Shown one piece after another: positions 8,282-17,388 of a stretch of DNA of 64,000 nt. Under the pieces are notes generated by a model. The model searched no databases, had not been told where the DNA came from, and saw only the letters and a program-made list of their open reading frames with translations. Position numbers and translations under genes: made by a program. Location: positions 1 through 64,000 of the forward strand of contig NZ_NDHW01000255.1 of assembly GCF_002251945.1 (NCBI RefSeq), read 5' to 3'. Numbering within the stretch: position 1 is the first letter of the stretch; each line of letters begins with the position of its first letter. This DNA comes from Pseudanabaena sp. SR411 (lineage in GTDB: Bacteria > Cyanobacteriota > Cyanobacteriia > Pseudanabaenales > Pseudanabaenaceae).

Positions 8282-9009
8282 CAAAAATGAAACTTTTCGC
8301 CGAGATAGTATTTGCGGACATCAGGATCGTCCGCTAATTCTCGACTAGAACCGTCAGCAAAAACTTCGCCTTCACGCATGATATAGGCGCGATCAGTAAT
8401 TGTTAAAGTCTCGCGAACATTATGATCCGTAATTAACACGCCCATATTGCGATCGCGTAAGTTTTTGATGATGGTCTGAATTTCGCTAACAGCGATCGGA
8501 TCGATACCCGCAAAGGGTTCATCTAGCAAGATAAACTTGGGTCCTTCTTGCCCAACCGCCAACGCTCTAGCGATTTCAGTACGCCGACGCTCTCCGCCTG
8601 ACACTTGGATTCCCATCGTATCAGCAATTTTGGTCAGCCGAAACTCTTCCAACAAAGTACGCAGTCGATGAACTTGTAATTTCTTTGGTACATTGGTTTG
8701 CTGCATCACCAATAGCAAATTATCACGCACCGATAATTGTCTAAAGATGGTCGCTTCTTGGGCTAGGTAAGCCATGCCCATTCGCGCCCTTTTATGAATT
8801 GGTAAACGGGTAATATCTTGTTGATCGAGCCAGACACTGCCACTATCGGGCTGAATTAGTCCCGTTGCCATGTAAAACGATGTAGTTTTGCCCGCACCAT
8901 TTGGTCCCAGCAGTCCAACAATTTCCCCCTGCTTGACGGTGAGGCTCACTTGCTGAACGACTTGCCGGCCACTGTAGTTTTTACTAACGTTGTCGAGGGA
9001 GATTTGCAT
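8281..9009 (-). CDS. lptB: LptB, ATPase of the lipopolysaccharide export ABC transporter
   Basis: The protein has 242 residues, the normal length for LptB. Visible motifs are Walker A GPNGAGKTTSFYM (about 34-46), Q-loop region YLAQEATIFRQLSV, ABC signature VSGGERRRTEIARAL, Walker B FILLDEPFAGIDP and the switch His in LITDHNVRETL. Both the YLAQE and AGIDP phrases are typical of LptB. It powers the LptF/G permease encoded just downstream. Confidence 0.95.
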   Translation of the reverse strand: MQISLDNVSKNYSGRQVVQQVSLTVKQGEIVGLLGPNGAGKTTSFYMATGLIQPDSGSVWLDQQDITRLPIHKRARMGMAYLAQEATIFRQLSVRDNLLLVMQQTNVPKKLQVHRLRTLLEEFRLTKIADTMGIQVSGGERRRTEIARALAVGQEGPKFILLDEPFAGIDPIAVSEIQTIIKNLRDRNMGVLITDHNVRETLTITDRAYIMREGEVFADGSSRELADDPDVRKYYLGEKFHF

Positions 9010-9031
9010 TACTCAGTTGATAGTTGGTTGG

Positions 9032-9098
9032 CAATTACGAATTAATAATTACGAATTACGAATTACGAATTATTAATTCGTAATTTGTAATTCGTAAT
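9032..9098. repeat. tandem and inverted AATTACGAATT repeat
   Basis: Direct copies of AATTACGAATTA, followed by inverted copies (AATTCGTAATT), fill the space between lptA and lptB. It is a low-complexity intergenic repeat of the kind scattered in cyanobacterial genomes. Confidence 0.75.
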
Positions 9099-9103
9099 TG
9101 ATC

Positions 9104-9715
9104 CTACTTATCATCAAGAATAATTTCCTGTGGTTTTGGTTGTAACTTTTCAGGAGAAATTATCGCTGTGGGGGGACTGATTTGTTGTTTTTTAAAGGCA
9201 GGTTTGATCTGGGTTACAGGCGTTGCTGAAGTTGCTGGTGTACTAGCAACATCCCGATCTGGTACTACATAAATAGTTTCGACCTGTTGATTAGCGGGTG
9301 GTGACGCGACAAATTTACCTTCACTGACGAGATAGGTGACAGTTTGGGCTTTGATGCTATTGACACCTTCTTGGGTAACAATCACATTACCTGTTAAGAC
9401 TACACGCTGCTCCTTAGAAAAATACTGTGCTTGCTCAGCGATCGCATCAATCTGTCGGGCAGGATAGCTCATCTTTACGTTGCCAGTTGCCGTAACCACA
9501 CCCGTGTTTGAGTTTGCTTCTTGGACATCAGCACGGATTGTTAGCGCCGTGTTAGTTTGGGCTTGTGTCGATGAAAATGAACTAGAAGCGATCGCCAAAA
9601 TTGGAATTGCAATTAAAAACAATTTAGTAATTGGTGATTGATTATGAATTTTTCCTTTTTCCTTTTTCCCTTTTCCTTGCAACAGCGATTGGTAAATCAT
9701 GCTTAATGGCTTCAT
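9104..9715 (-). CDS. lptA: LptA/OstA-like periplasmic lipopolysaccharide transport protein
   Basis: The protein has 203 residues. A signal sequence (LFLIAIPILAIASSSFSSTQAQT) ends near residue 53. The OstA beta-jellyroll repeats follow: ADVQEANSNTGVVTATGNVKM, IDAIAEQAQYFSKEQRVVLTGNV, INSIKAQTVTYLVSEGK. LptA bridges the inner-membrane Lpt complex to the outer membrane. The ATG overlaps the stop of panC/cmk (ATGA), suggesting translational coupling. The first 30 residues include a Lys/Gly-rich stretch encoded by a purine-rich GGGAAAAAGG-type repeat, giving an unusually long n-region. Confidence 0.83.
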   Translation of the reverse strand: MKPLSMIYQSLLQGKGKKEKGKIHNQSPITKLFLIAIPILAIASSSFSSTQAQTNTALTIRADVQEANSNTGVVTATGNVKMSYPARQIDAIAEQAQYFSKEQRVVLTGNVIVTQEGVNSIKAQTVTYLVSEGKFVASPPANQQVETIYVVPDRDVASTPATSATPVTQIKPAFKKQQISPPTAIISPEKLQPKPQEIILDDK

Positions 9716-11289
9716 AGGTTTTGTACCTTTTGTTCATACAAATTTACAATGGCTGCGACCACTTCTTCTATAGTTAGACCATCTGTGTTGACTAAAGTTG
9801 CATCGACCGCCTGAGTTAGGGGTGAATGGTCGCGAGTGGAGTCTTTGCGATCTCGTTCTTGGATTTCATGCTCAAGGGTAGCGAGGTCGGGCGCAACTTG
9901 ACCTTGTGCGATCAGATCGGCTTGCCGACGTTTGGCGCGTTCCTCTGCTGAGGCAGTCAAAAAGACTTTAACTTCAGCATCAGGAAATACATGGGTTCCA
10001 ATGTCACGCCCTTCCATGACCACACCGCCTGTCTGCCCAATCAATTGTTGTTGCTTTACCAAAATTTCACGTACAGCGGCTTGGGCGGCGATCGCGGAAA
10101 CATTGGCGGTAACTTCAGGGGTGCGGATCTCGGTGGTGATATCTTCGCCATTGAGCAGCACCTGCATCGGCTTACCTGCGATTGGATTCGCAAATAGTTG
10201 GATTTTTGAGTTGGCGGCGATCGCTTGCACTTTGTCTTGCTCTCGTAAATCAATACCTTCGCGTAACACAGCAAGGGTAACACTACGATACATAGCGCCT
10301 GTATCTAAAAACAACAAACCTAATTTATTGGCAACTTGTTTGGTAACCGTGGATTTGCCCGCACCTGCGGGCCCATCGATCGCAATGATCGGTTTTCTAG
10401 GGGTGATAGTATGACTCAGCAAAATATTATCGATCAAGCGTGTATTTCCAATTCGAGCCGCGATCGCCAGCATTAACTCTGCTTCAGAAGTAATTTGAGT
10501 ACATGGTTGCAAGGTCTTGGCATCGACTAACTCAATATACTCTAGATTAATTTCAGGTAGCTTCGCTAAATAATTTTGGGCTGCTTCGATAATTTGGTCT
10601 GGATAACAAAGTTCATAGCAAAGAAAAAATTGCTGTTGAGCTTGGATTAAGCCTTGATAAATATGGGCTGCTAAAACGCGATCGCTGATAGACAAGTATT
10701 GATTACGAGAACTGTAGGCTAATCCACTTGGTTCGCGCACCGTCGGACACCCAATAATCTCCATAGGCAAGTTTAAATCAGCTACCAGTTTTCGAATAAT
10801 CGCTAGTTGCTGTCCATCTTTGCAACCAAAATAAGCTCGATCAGGCTGTACTGCATTCAAGAGCTTGGTCACGATTGTGGCGACACCTTGAAAATGTCCA
10901 ACCCGCGATCGCCCACATAGAATCTCAGTCATTGCGGGTGGCGGGATTACTTGGGTGATTTTGCTGATGTCATTTATGCCCATCTCTTGAGGATCTGGCG
11001 CAAAAATTGCATCAACTCCTGCATTTTCACAAAGTTGGAAGTCATGATCTAATGTGCGCGGATATTTATCAAAATCTTCCCCTGCCCCGAATTGCAAAGG
11101 ATTGACAAAAATGCTGACAACTACGCAAGCATTTTCAGTTCTGGCCCGATCAATTAGGCTCAAATGTCCAATGTGCAAAGCCCCCATAGTTGGTACAAGC
11201 CCAATAGATACTTGTCCTAAGGACTGTTGTGCTTTTTGGGTCTTTAAGTAATTACGCAAAGAAGCGATCGTAGTAAATAGCTGTGTCAA
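9712..11289 (-). CDS. panC/cmk: bifunctional pantothenate synthetase / cytidylate kinase
   Basis: The protein has 525 residues with two fused enzymes, an arrangement typical of cyanobacteria. Residues 1 to about 290 are PanC (VPTMGALHIGHLSLI nucleotide motif, FVNPLQFGAGEDFDKYPRT, YFGCKDGQQLAIIRKL), which condenses pantoate with beta-alanine. From about 297 to the end is CMP kinase (IAIDGPAGAGKSTV P-loop, LDTGAMYRSVTLA, GRDIGTHVFPDAEVK, KRRQADL lid, ERDRKDSTRDHSPL). The fusion links coenzyme A supply to nucleotide recycling. It is first in the run leading to the lpt genes. Confidence 0.97.
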   Translation of the reverse strand: MTQLFTTIASLRNYLKTQKAQQSLGQVSIGLVPTMGALHIGHLSLIDRARTENACVVVSIFVNPLQFGAGEDFDKYPRTLDHDFQLCENAGVDAIFAPDPQEMGINDISKITQVIPPPAMTEILCGRSRVGHFQGVATIVTKLLNAVQPDRAYFGCKDGQQLAIIRKLVADLNLPMEIIGCPTVREPSGLAYSSRNQYLSISDRVLAAHIYQGLIQAQQQFFLCYELCYPDQIIEAAQNYLAKLPEINLEYIELVDAKTLQPCTQITSEAELMLAIAARIGNTRLIDNILLSHTITPRKPIIAIDGPAGAGKSTVTKQVANKLGLLFLDTGAMYRSVTLAVLREGIDLREQDKVQAIAANSKIQLFANPIAGKPMQVLLNGEDITTEIRTPEVTANVSAIAAQAAVREILVKQQQLIGQTGGVVMEGRDIGTHVFPDAEVKVFLTASAEERAKRRQADLIAQGQVAPDLATLEHEIQERDRKDSTRDHSPLTQAVDATLVNTDGLTIEEVVAAIVNLYEQKVQNL

Positions 11290-11313
11290 GCAATCAACCT
11301 CAACGAAATCACC

Positions 11314-11359
11314 ATAAAAAGCATAGCCGTCTCAGGTAGGAGATGACTATGCTTTTTAT
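11314..11359. terminator. 13-bp hairpin upstream of panC/cmk
   Basis: The arms ATAAAAAGCATAG and their complement surround a structured 20-nt centre, ending in a T-run. It is one of two hairpins in the 225-bp space between rlpA and panC/cmk, both read leftward. Confidence 0.5.
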
Positions 11360-11369
11360 AACTGATCAT

Positions 11370-11402
11370 CCAAAAAGAGAGTGCAAAGCACTCTCTTTTT
11401 GG
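11370..11402 (-). terminator. 15-bp palindrome with AAA loop
   Basis: Perfect 15-bp arms (CCAAAAAGAGAGTGC) with an AAA loop and adjacent T/A runs. It is probably the terminator of rlpA, about 110 bp past its stop. Confidence 0.6.
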
Positions 11403-11407
11403 TGTTT

Positions 11408-11513
11408 AGCACAATTCTTATTATAAAAATCGGCTTTCAAAAAACCGATTTTGGTGTTTCCATCGCCTTTGGCGATGGAAACACCAAAATCGGTTTCATA
11501 ATGAGAATTGCTG
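11408..11513. repeat. family A palindromic element, copy 1
   Basis: The right end reads ATAATGAGAATTGCTG, and the left end is a degraded inverted copy (ACAATTCTTATTATA). Inside is the hairpin GGTGTTTCCATCGCC with its complement. The GAAAGCCCGC module seen in other copies is reduced to a CTTTCAAAAAACCGA remnant. It ends 1 bp before the rlpA stop codon. Related copies are at 37336, 38020 and 60644. Confidence 0.75.
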
Positions 11514-11514
11514 G

Positions 11515-12621
11515 TTACTTAGACAATACTTCGAGTCTGACGGGAGCAACCCCAGAAGAAATTAGACCAATGACACTAGCGGCTGCTGTGGAAATGTCGA
11601 TCACTCGACCATGGGCATAGGGACCGCGATCATTAATGCGTACTACTACAGACTGATTATTATCCATGTTCACAACCCTTACCAAAGTACCAAAGGGTAA
11701 GCTAGGATGCGCGGCAGTTAACTCACTAGCATTAAAGATTTCCCCACTAGCACTGTAGTTTCCATCAAAGCCAGGTCCATACCATGAAGCCATGCCAGAC
11801 ATTACGCCCACAATGCGATTATTTAATGCTGGGGTCAAGGATGATCTAGTCGCAAATTGAGTCTTGGGAGCATTGACAACCTCAAGTACAGGATTAGCAC
11901 CACCAAGGAGTCGGCGCAGCAGATTTGCGGACTCTAAAACATCCTGTGTTTGATTTTGTAAGGATTCTGGGAAAACTGCTTGCTGATCAAATTTCAACAT
12001 GGCACGATCGCCTAATTTGATCACGTAGTTGCCATTTTTCCAAGCTGGGATGATTTTATTTGCGTCAATACCATCACGATTAAGTTGATTAATCAAGGCG
12101 GCGGCGGCGGTAGCTCTTTCGACAGGGTTAGCTGAAGTTAGCAGGTTTTCAGAACTATCATCTGCTGATTTGGCAGGGCTATCTGAGTTACTAGGTTCTA
12201 AGTCAGTAGTACTTGCTGGTAACTTAACTGATTCTGAGTTCTTTTTAGTTTCGCCTTTAGTTTTTAATGAACCTGACGAAGTATTTGCAGTATTTTCTGA
12301 AGCTGATTTTGCAGATTCTTCGGATTCAATATAAGTAACTACAGGGATACCACGAACATAGACTGTGGCAGCATTTTTGCCATTTAGTTTATGGGTATGG
12401 ATACGAGCGATCGAATCATCTTTAGTTCTAGTTAAAGACTGCGATCGCGTTTCTCCAACCTTTAAAGAATTAGCAGGGTTGGATAGAGAAGATGCATTAG
12501 TAGCTTTGACTTCTAGTTGAGATCCTGTTTGAGCCTGTGCGCTATGGCTAGCAAGACTTGAGACGATAGCAAGAGCTACCACTGAGGTAGAGAGAGTGTA
12601 GCTCCAGTTCCAATTAAGCAT
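11515..12621 (-). CDS. rlpA: RlpA-family septal ring lytic transglycosylase-like protein
   Basis: The protein has 368 residues. A signal peptide spans about 1-30 (VVALAIVSSLASHSAQAQ). Residues 45-280 are a Ser/Thr-rich region with little recognisable structure. The C-terminal 90 residues are a double-psi beta-barrel RlpA domain: GMASWYGPGFDGNYSASGE, LPFGTLVRVVN, VVRINDRGPYAHGRVIDIS. Known RlpA proteins cleave denuded glycan strands at the septum or act in envelope maintenance. There is no SPOR domain. It stands alone, with a 690-bp non-coding region upstream and a family A element against its stop. Confidence 0.85.
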   Translation of the reverse strand: MLNWNWSYTLSTSVVALAIVSSLASHSAQAQTGSQLEVKATNASSLSNPANSLKVGETRSQSLTRTKDDSIARIHTHKLNGKNAATVYVRGIPVVTYIESEESAKSASENTANTSSGSLKTKGETKKNSESVKLPASTTDLEPSNSDSPAKSADDSSENLLTSANPVERATAAAALINQLNRDGIDANKIIPAWKNGNYVIKLGDRAMLKFDQQAVFPESLQNQTQDVLESANLLRRLLGGANPVLEVVNAPKTQFATRSSLTPALNNRIVGVMSGMASWYGPGFDGNYSASGEIFNASELTAAHPSLPFGTLVRVVNMDNNQSVVVRINDRGPYAHGRVIDISTAAASVIGLISSGVAPVRLEVLSK

Positions 12622-13313
12622 AGGTAAAGCAGAAAAGAAGATAAACGACTAAATTATTGATAAAAGCTCGACTGTTAAGTGATTACAGACAAAACTACTG
12701 AAAAGCAATTTCGCTAATTAGGAACAAAACATTAATAATCTTGTCCTCGTTGATCAGATTAACATGGTTATTCAAAATGGCAATAACTTGCTATTCAAAT
12801 CCTTACTGGGAAAAGCTTAGAGGCTATCTTTTTTGTTGAAAATCGAAATTTTGCTTCTTTCTCATTAGAATTCTTTATAAAAATGGAACTTTGTGCCAAT
12901 AGTCACAAAAAAATATCCATAAAAGTATGTCTTTAGAAGTAGGTATTTTTGCTGTCAAACAAGTTTTATATGCATAACGCCTCAATATACAAGAAAATTT
13001 CAGTTTAGTTGACAATTACTCTTGAGTTTTGTTCGTATGTAAACCTTATGAAGACTTGATCTCAGAAATAAAGTGTCAGAAATAGTAATAAATCAATCTA
13101 AAGGTAGATACTAAAACCCAATTTATAGAAACTATTTAGAATTATTTTGATAAATATGTTCGATTTAAACTAAATTTAGATTTTTGCGTTAAAAAAATCG
13201 TAACTGGCTCAGAATAACTAAGAAGTTAAGCAAAACATTTAAAGACAAAGTATAAGAATTTTTAATCAATCAACAGAAACTTTTTCAAAAATCTTCAAAA
13301 AATCACAATGTTT
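12622..13313. other. AT-rich non-coding gap upstream of rlpA
   Basis: About 690 bp has no convincing gene on either strand; the best frame from an ATG at 12764 gives only 18 codons. It is rich in A/T runs and has none of the strong palindromes found elsewhere. It could hold the rlpA promoter with a long leader, or a small RNA. I looked for the GGGG-rich core of a c-di-AMP (ydaO-type) switch and did not see it. Confidence 0.5.
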
Positions 13314-13356
13314 CCCCCAAAAAGAGTCTGCACTTCAAGCAGACTCTTTTTGGGGG
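13314..13356 (-). terminator. 18-bp palindrome, larE terminator
   Basis: Perfect 18-bp arms (CCCCCAAAAAGAGTCTGC) with a 7-nt loop end one base before the larE stop codon. Confidence 0.75.
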
Positions 13357-14178
13357 CTATTTCGCGATCGCATCATTCAGCTTTCCACTCCGAAAGCCTT
13401 CTAAATCCAAGGTAATCGAACTAAATCCATATTCACGGAAGGTTTTAGTCAGATCCGCGATCGCCATAAAGTTCATAAATTCGAGCAGCCGATCGCTTGA
13501 AACTTCGATTTTTGCTGTATCGCCCATTGATCGCACACGGATATCGCCTTTCCAGCCGCGATCGCGTAGATACTGTTCGGCATTGCCTACGCGACGTAAT
13601 TTCTCGATTGTAATCTCTTCACCATAGGGAAATCGCGAACTGAGGCATGGTTGCGAAGGCTTATCCCACCAAGGCATTCCTAAATATTGCGATAACATAC
13701 GGACTTCGAGTTTGCTAATCCCCACTTCGGCAAGAGGCGATCGCACGCCACGTTCTTTTGCTGCTTGAATTCCTGGTCGATAATCTTGCAAATCATCAGC
13801 ATTTAAGCCATCGACGACATAGCTATAGCCCATGCTTTTCGCCAATGGCTTGAGCGTGTCGTGTAGTTCACTTTTGCAGAAATAGCAACGGTTAATTGGA
13901 TTGGAGGTGTAGTTGGGGTTATTCATCTCATCGGTTTGGACGATTTGATGTTTGAGTCCCATAAATTCCGCTTGTACTTGAGCCGCAGCAAGATCGGCAG
14001 GTAATAATGAGGGGGAGTTAGCAGTAATGGCTAAAGCTTGATCACCCAAAACATCAAAGGCAATCTTGGCGACAAGGGTGCTATCGATACCACCTGAATA
14101 GGCAACTACTACTTGTGATGACTCATTAAATATTTGACGTAGGCGATCGAGCTTGTCGGATAGGGTAGCGTTTAACAT
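13357..14178 (-). CDS. larE: LarE-like ATP-dependent sacrificial sulfur transferase
   Basis: The protein has 273 residues and belongs to the PP-loop family. The pyrophosphate loop is VVAYSGGIDSTLVAK (about 23-37). The CYFCKSELH and DGLNADDLQDYRPG motifs and the conserved SQPCLSSRFPYGEEI, whose Cys donates sulfur in characterised LarE, are all present. Known LarE converts the larB product to the thio form of the nickel-pincer nucleotide cofactor of lactate racemase-type enzymes. No larB, larC or larA lies in the window, so partners are elsewhere or this homologue has another sulfur-transfer role. Confidence 0.85.
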   Translation of the reverse strand: MLNATLSDKLDRLRQIFNESSQVVVAYSGGIDSTLVAKIAFDVLGDQALAITANSPSLLPADLAAAQVQAEFMGLKHQIVQTDEMNNPNYTSNPINRCYFCKSELHDTLKPLAKSMGYSYVVDGLNADDLQDYRPGIQAAKERGVRSPLAEVGISKLEVRMLSQYLGMPWWDKPSQPCLSSRFPYGEEITIEKLRRVGNAEQYLRDRGWKGDIRVRSMGDTAKIEVSSDRLLEFMNFMAIADLTKTFREYGFSSITLDLEGFRSGKLNDAIAK

Positions 14179-14218
14179 CTCAATAAATTAATTATTACTT
14201 GCAGTTGCTGAGAGATTG

Positions 14219-14284
14219 AGATCTCCGACTTTTTCTTTGACTAACACAAGTAATCTTTGGCTGCAAAGAAAAAGTCGGAGATCT
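14219..14284. terminator. 21-bp stem with 24-nt loop after valS
   Basis: The arms AGATCTCCGACTTTTTCTTTG are perfectly complementary over 21 bp across a 24-nt spacer. It lies 28 bp past the valS stop and upstream of larE, so it probably ends valS transcripts. Confidence 0.55.
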
Positions 14285-14312
14285 GGGCAGGCAGATCTAG
14301 GGAATCACTAAT

Positions 14313-17027
14313 TTATTTTTGCAACTGAGCTAGACGTGCTTTGAGAATCTCTTGTTGTTTCAAAGACTCTTCCAATTCTGCACGGGCAGTTGCCACCACG
14401 TCAGGGGGAGCTTTTTTGATATAGCCTTCATTGTTTAAACGACCTTGGCTAGAAGCGATCGCCCCTTCTAGTTTCTTGAGACTACGCTCTAACTTGGCAA
14501 TTAATTGGGCAATATCGACGACACCGACTAGCGACACGATCGCCTGTACCGTGCCAACAACACCTGCGATCGCCTCTTCGGTCACTGATTCATCGACGGT
14601 TGCCACAACTGCCAAATCTTCGACCCTTGCCAAATCAAGAATATAGCTTTGTCCTGCTTCTAGTAATGCTCTTTCGCGATCGCTGTCGGATTGTAAAATT
14701 ACTTTCACCTTCAGACTAGGCTTAATCTCAGCTTCAGCACGGAGATTGCGAATAGTACGGATTGTGCCAATGATTAACTTGAATTGTTCTTCTAATTCTT
14801 CATTAATGTGGGTGGTGTCAATTTCAGGATAGGGCTGAATCGCGAGCACTGGGCGATCGCTCGATGGCTCACTTGTACCGTAGGTAAGTAGTTGCCAGAT
14901 TTCCTCAGTGACGTGAGGCATAAACGGATGCAATAAGCGCAAAATCCCATCGAGGACAAAGGCAAGGGTTTGCTGCACGGTAGCGCGAGAAGTAGCGTCG
15001 GCAGTTTCCTGTAAACGTGACTTAACTAGCTCAATATACCAATCACAGAAATCACCCCAGAAGAACTCATACAGGCTCTTGGTTGCTTCGCCCATGCTGT
15101 AGGCATCAAGTTGTTCACGCACTTGCAAAACCGTCTGGTAGTAACGCGACAAAATCCAGCGATCGGCAAGTTCTAAATTCTCAACTTGGAGCATGGCTCC
15201 GCCACGCTCCAAGTTGAGGTTCATCATCACAAATCGTGAAGCATTCCAAAGCTTATTGGCAAAGTTTCGGGCTGTCTCTACGGTTGTTGATTCATCGGTT
15301 TTGCGATTGTAGTCAAGGCGAATGTCCTGCCCTGCGCCTGTTACCTCCTTAACAAGCGAATAGCGTAATGCATCAGTTCCATATTTATTAATGAGAACTA
15401 ATGGATCAATGCCATTATTCTTGGATTTGGACATCTTCTGATTATTTTCATCTCGCACCAGTCCATGAATATAGACCGTGTGAAAAGGCATCTTGCCCGT
15501 GAAATAGCCTGCCATCATCGTCATCCGTGCGACCCAGAAGAAAATAATGTCAAACCCAGTAACTAGCACACTTGTGGGATAAAAAGTCTCCAAGTCCTGT
15601 GTCTGCTCTGGCCAGCCCAAAGTCGAGAATGGCCATAAACCTGACGAGAACCATGTATCGAGTACATCTGGATCACGTTCTAAAGTTACATCTTCACCAA
15701 ATTTTGCTTTAGTTTGGGCATATGCCTCAGCCTCAGTCCGTGCTACAAAAATTGTGCCGTCAGGGGCATACCACGCAGGAATCTGATGTCCCCACCATAG
15801 TTGACGGGAAATACACCAATCCTTAAGACGAATTAGCCAATCACGGTAAACCTTTCCCCAGCGATCGGGTACGAAGGTGGGCGAGTTCTGCTTATCAAAT
15901 TGTTCAAGCGCAAAGTCTGAAAGCGGCTTGATATTCACAAACCACTGAATTGAAAGCAATGGTTCGACAGGCACTTTACCCCGTTCTGAATAGGGAACAG
16001 TATGGGTATAGTCTTCAATTTTTTCTAATAAGCCCAATTGTTCGAGCTTTACTACGACGTTTTTACGCGCTACAAAGCGATCTTGTCCTTGGAACTCGCC
16101 GCCATTCTCATTGATCGAGCCATCTTTATTGAGAATATTGATCAGTGGAAGCTGATGACGTTTACCCATCTCAAAGTCATTAGGGTCATGGGCAGGGGTA
16201 ATTTTGACGCAACCACTGCCAAAGGCTTTATCTACATATTGATCGCCAATAATCGGAATTTCGCGATTCATGATTGGTAACAAGATTGTCTTGCCAATTA
16301 GATGCTTGTAGCGATCGTCTTCAGGATTGACAGCCACAGCCGTATCACCCAACATTGTCTCTGGTCGGGTAGTCGCAACCACTAGATATCCAGAGCGATC
16401 GGCTAAAGGATAACGAAAATGCCAAAGGTGACCATTTACTTCTTTACTATCAACTTCTAGATCAGATACGGCGGATTGTGATTCGGGACACCAGTTAACT
16501 AGATATTCGCCCCGATAAATCAAACCAGCCTCGTAGAGTTTGACAAAAGCTTCGGTTACCGAATTCGATAAGCCTTCATCCATCGTGAAGCGTTCACGAG
16601 TCCAGTCGGCGGATACACCTAAGCGCCGCAACTGCGAAACAATCGTACCGCCCGATTCAGCTTTCCATTTCCATGCTCTCTCTAAAAACTGCTCGCGTCC
16701 AATCTCTTGATTGGTTTTGCCTTCAGCTTTGATCTGTTTATCGAGAATCGTCTGCACAGCAATGCTGGCATGATCTGTACCTGGCAACCACAGGGCATTA
16801 AACCCACGCATCCGATGATAGCGAATCAGGATATCGATTAATACCTCTTGAAAAGCATGACCCATATGCAAACTACCCGTGACATTGGGTGGCGGAATCA
16901 TGATGCAGTAGGGTTCTTTTTCACTTTCGCTGGCAGCTACAAATACGCCACTTTCCTCCCAATATTTTTGCCATTTGGCTTCAGATTCGAGAGGATTATA
17001 TTGTTTAGGAAGTTCGGTCGTACTCAT
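14313..17027 (-). CDS. valS: valyl-tRNA synthetase
   Basis: The protein has 904 residues, the usual bacterial length. It is a class I synthetase with the HIGH motif as [15 protein letters not shown] (about 46-60) and the KMSKS motif as [14 protein letters not shown] (about 531-544). The editing domain is intact ([38 protein letters not shown]). The C-terminus is the coiled-coil arm that contacts tRNA ([22 protein letters not shown]...). It charges tRNA-Val in the cytosol. It is a single gene with palindromic elements on both sides. Confidence 0.98.
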   Translation of the reverse strand: MSTTELPKQYNPLESEAKWQKYWEESGVFVAASESEKEPYCIMIPPPNVTGSLHMGHAFQEVLIDILIRYHRMRGFNALWLPGTDHASIAVQTILDKQIKAEGKTNQEIGREQFLERAWKWKAESGGTIVSQLRRLGVSADWTRERFTMDEGLSNSVTEAFVKLYEAGLIYRGEYLVNWCPESQSAVSDLEVDSKEVNGHLWHFRYPLADRSGYLVVATTRPETMLGDTAVAVNPEDDRYKHLIGKTILLPIMNREIPIIGDQYVDKAFGSGCVKITPAHDPNDFEMGKRHQLPLINILNKDGSINENGGEFQGQDRFVARKNVVVKLEQLGLLEKIEDYTHTVPYSERGKVPVEPLLSIQWFVNIKPLSDFALEQFDKQNSPTFVPDRWGKVYRDWLIRLKDWCISRQLWWGHQIPAWYAPDGTIFVARTEAEAYAQTKAKFGEDVTLERDPDVLDTWFSSGLWPFSTLGWPEQTQDLETFYPTSVLVTGFDIIFFWVARMTMMAGYFTGKMPFHTVYIHGLVRDENNQKMSKSKNNGIDPLVLINKYGTDALRYSLVKEVTGAGQDIRLDYNRKTDESTTVETARNFANKLWNASRFVMMNLNLERGGAMLQVENLELADRWILSRYYQTVLQVREQLDAYSMGEATKSLYEFFWGDFCDWYIELVKSRLQETADATSRATVQQTLAFVLDGILRLLHPFMPHVTEEIWQLLTYGTSEPSSDRPVLAIQPYPEIDTTHINEELEEQFKLIIGTIRTIRNLRAEAEIKPSLKVKVILQSDSDRERALLEAGQSYILDLARVEDLAVVATVDESVTEEAIAGVVGTVQAIVSLVGVVDIAQLIAKLERSLKKLEGAIASSQGRLNNEGYIKKAPPDVVATARAELEESLKQQEILKARLAQLQK

Positions 17028-17064
17028 AGCAGGTTACTGAAAATTTAGACAAAAGTAATGGGCA

Positions 17065-17171
17065 ACTTACAGCACTTTGCGTTCAGACTCGAACCAAGAG
17101 ATTTTTAGAAAGTGTTGCAAAGCAACACTTTCTAAAAATCTCTTGGTTCGGCTACTCGGAAATTGCTGTAA
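17065..17171. repeat. family B palindromic element, copy 1
   Basis: The outer ends read CTTACAGCACTTTGCG on the left and TTGCTGTAA on the right. Inside is a perfect 28-bp palindrome (17091-17149) centred on GTTGC-AAA-GCAAC. Related copies are at 29568, 31616, 39129, 39992 and 43166, with different inner arms. It lies upstream of valS. Confidence 0.7.
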
Positions 17172-17247
17172 TTAAAGTTTATATTTAGCTTATATCTTAT
17201 AGTGTTTCCCAGACCATAGGAAAGCCCCTGATGGTATTCATAGAAGC

Positions 17248-17328
17248 GACATTAAAACCTTAGTGATGCGGCGCGAAGCGCCGCATCACTAAGGTTTTAA
17301 TGTCTAGTTGTAGACTGGGAAGGGAGTA
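17248..17328. repeat. 27-bp palindrome with GAA loop plus GGAAGGGAGTA motif, copy 2
   Basis: Perfect 27-bp arms (17248-17304) surround GGCGC-GAA-GCGCC. GGAAGGGAG-TA follows at 17318-17328. On the left, TAGTGTTTCCCAGACC (from about 17210) is a weak inverted counterpart, so the whole may be a short TA-flanked element (inference). Confidence 0.6.
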
Positions 17329-17388
17329 GCTCAATCTGTCCTAATGCTATTCATATAGAATTTGTAACTAAAAATCAAATGAGGCAAT

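Noticed and set aside
9932-10414. 160-codon open frame opposite panC/cmk
   Set aside because: It is antisense to the well-conserved CMP kinase domain, with no ribosome-binding site or family pattern.
12622-13313. c-di-AMP riboswitch ahead of rlpA
   Set aside because: The leader strand lacks the G-rich conserved cores expected for this class.
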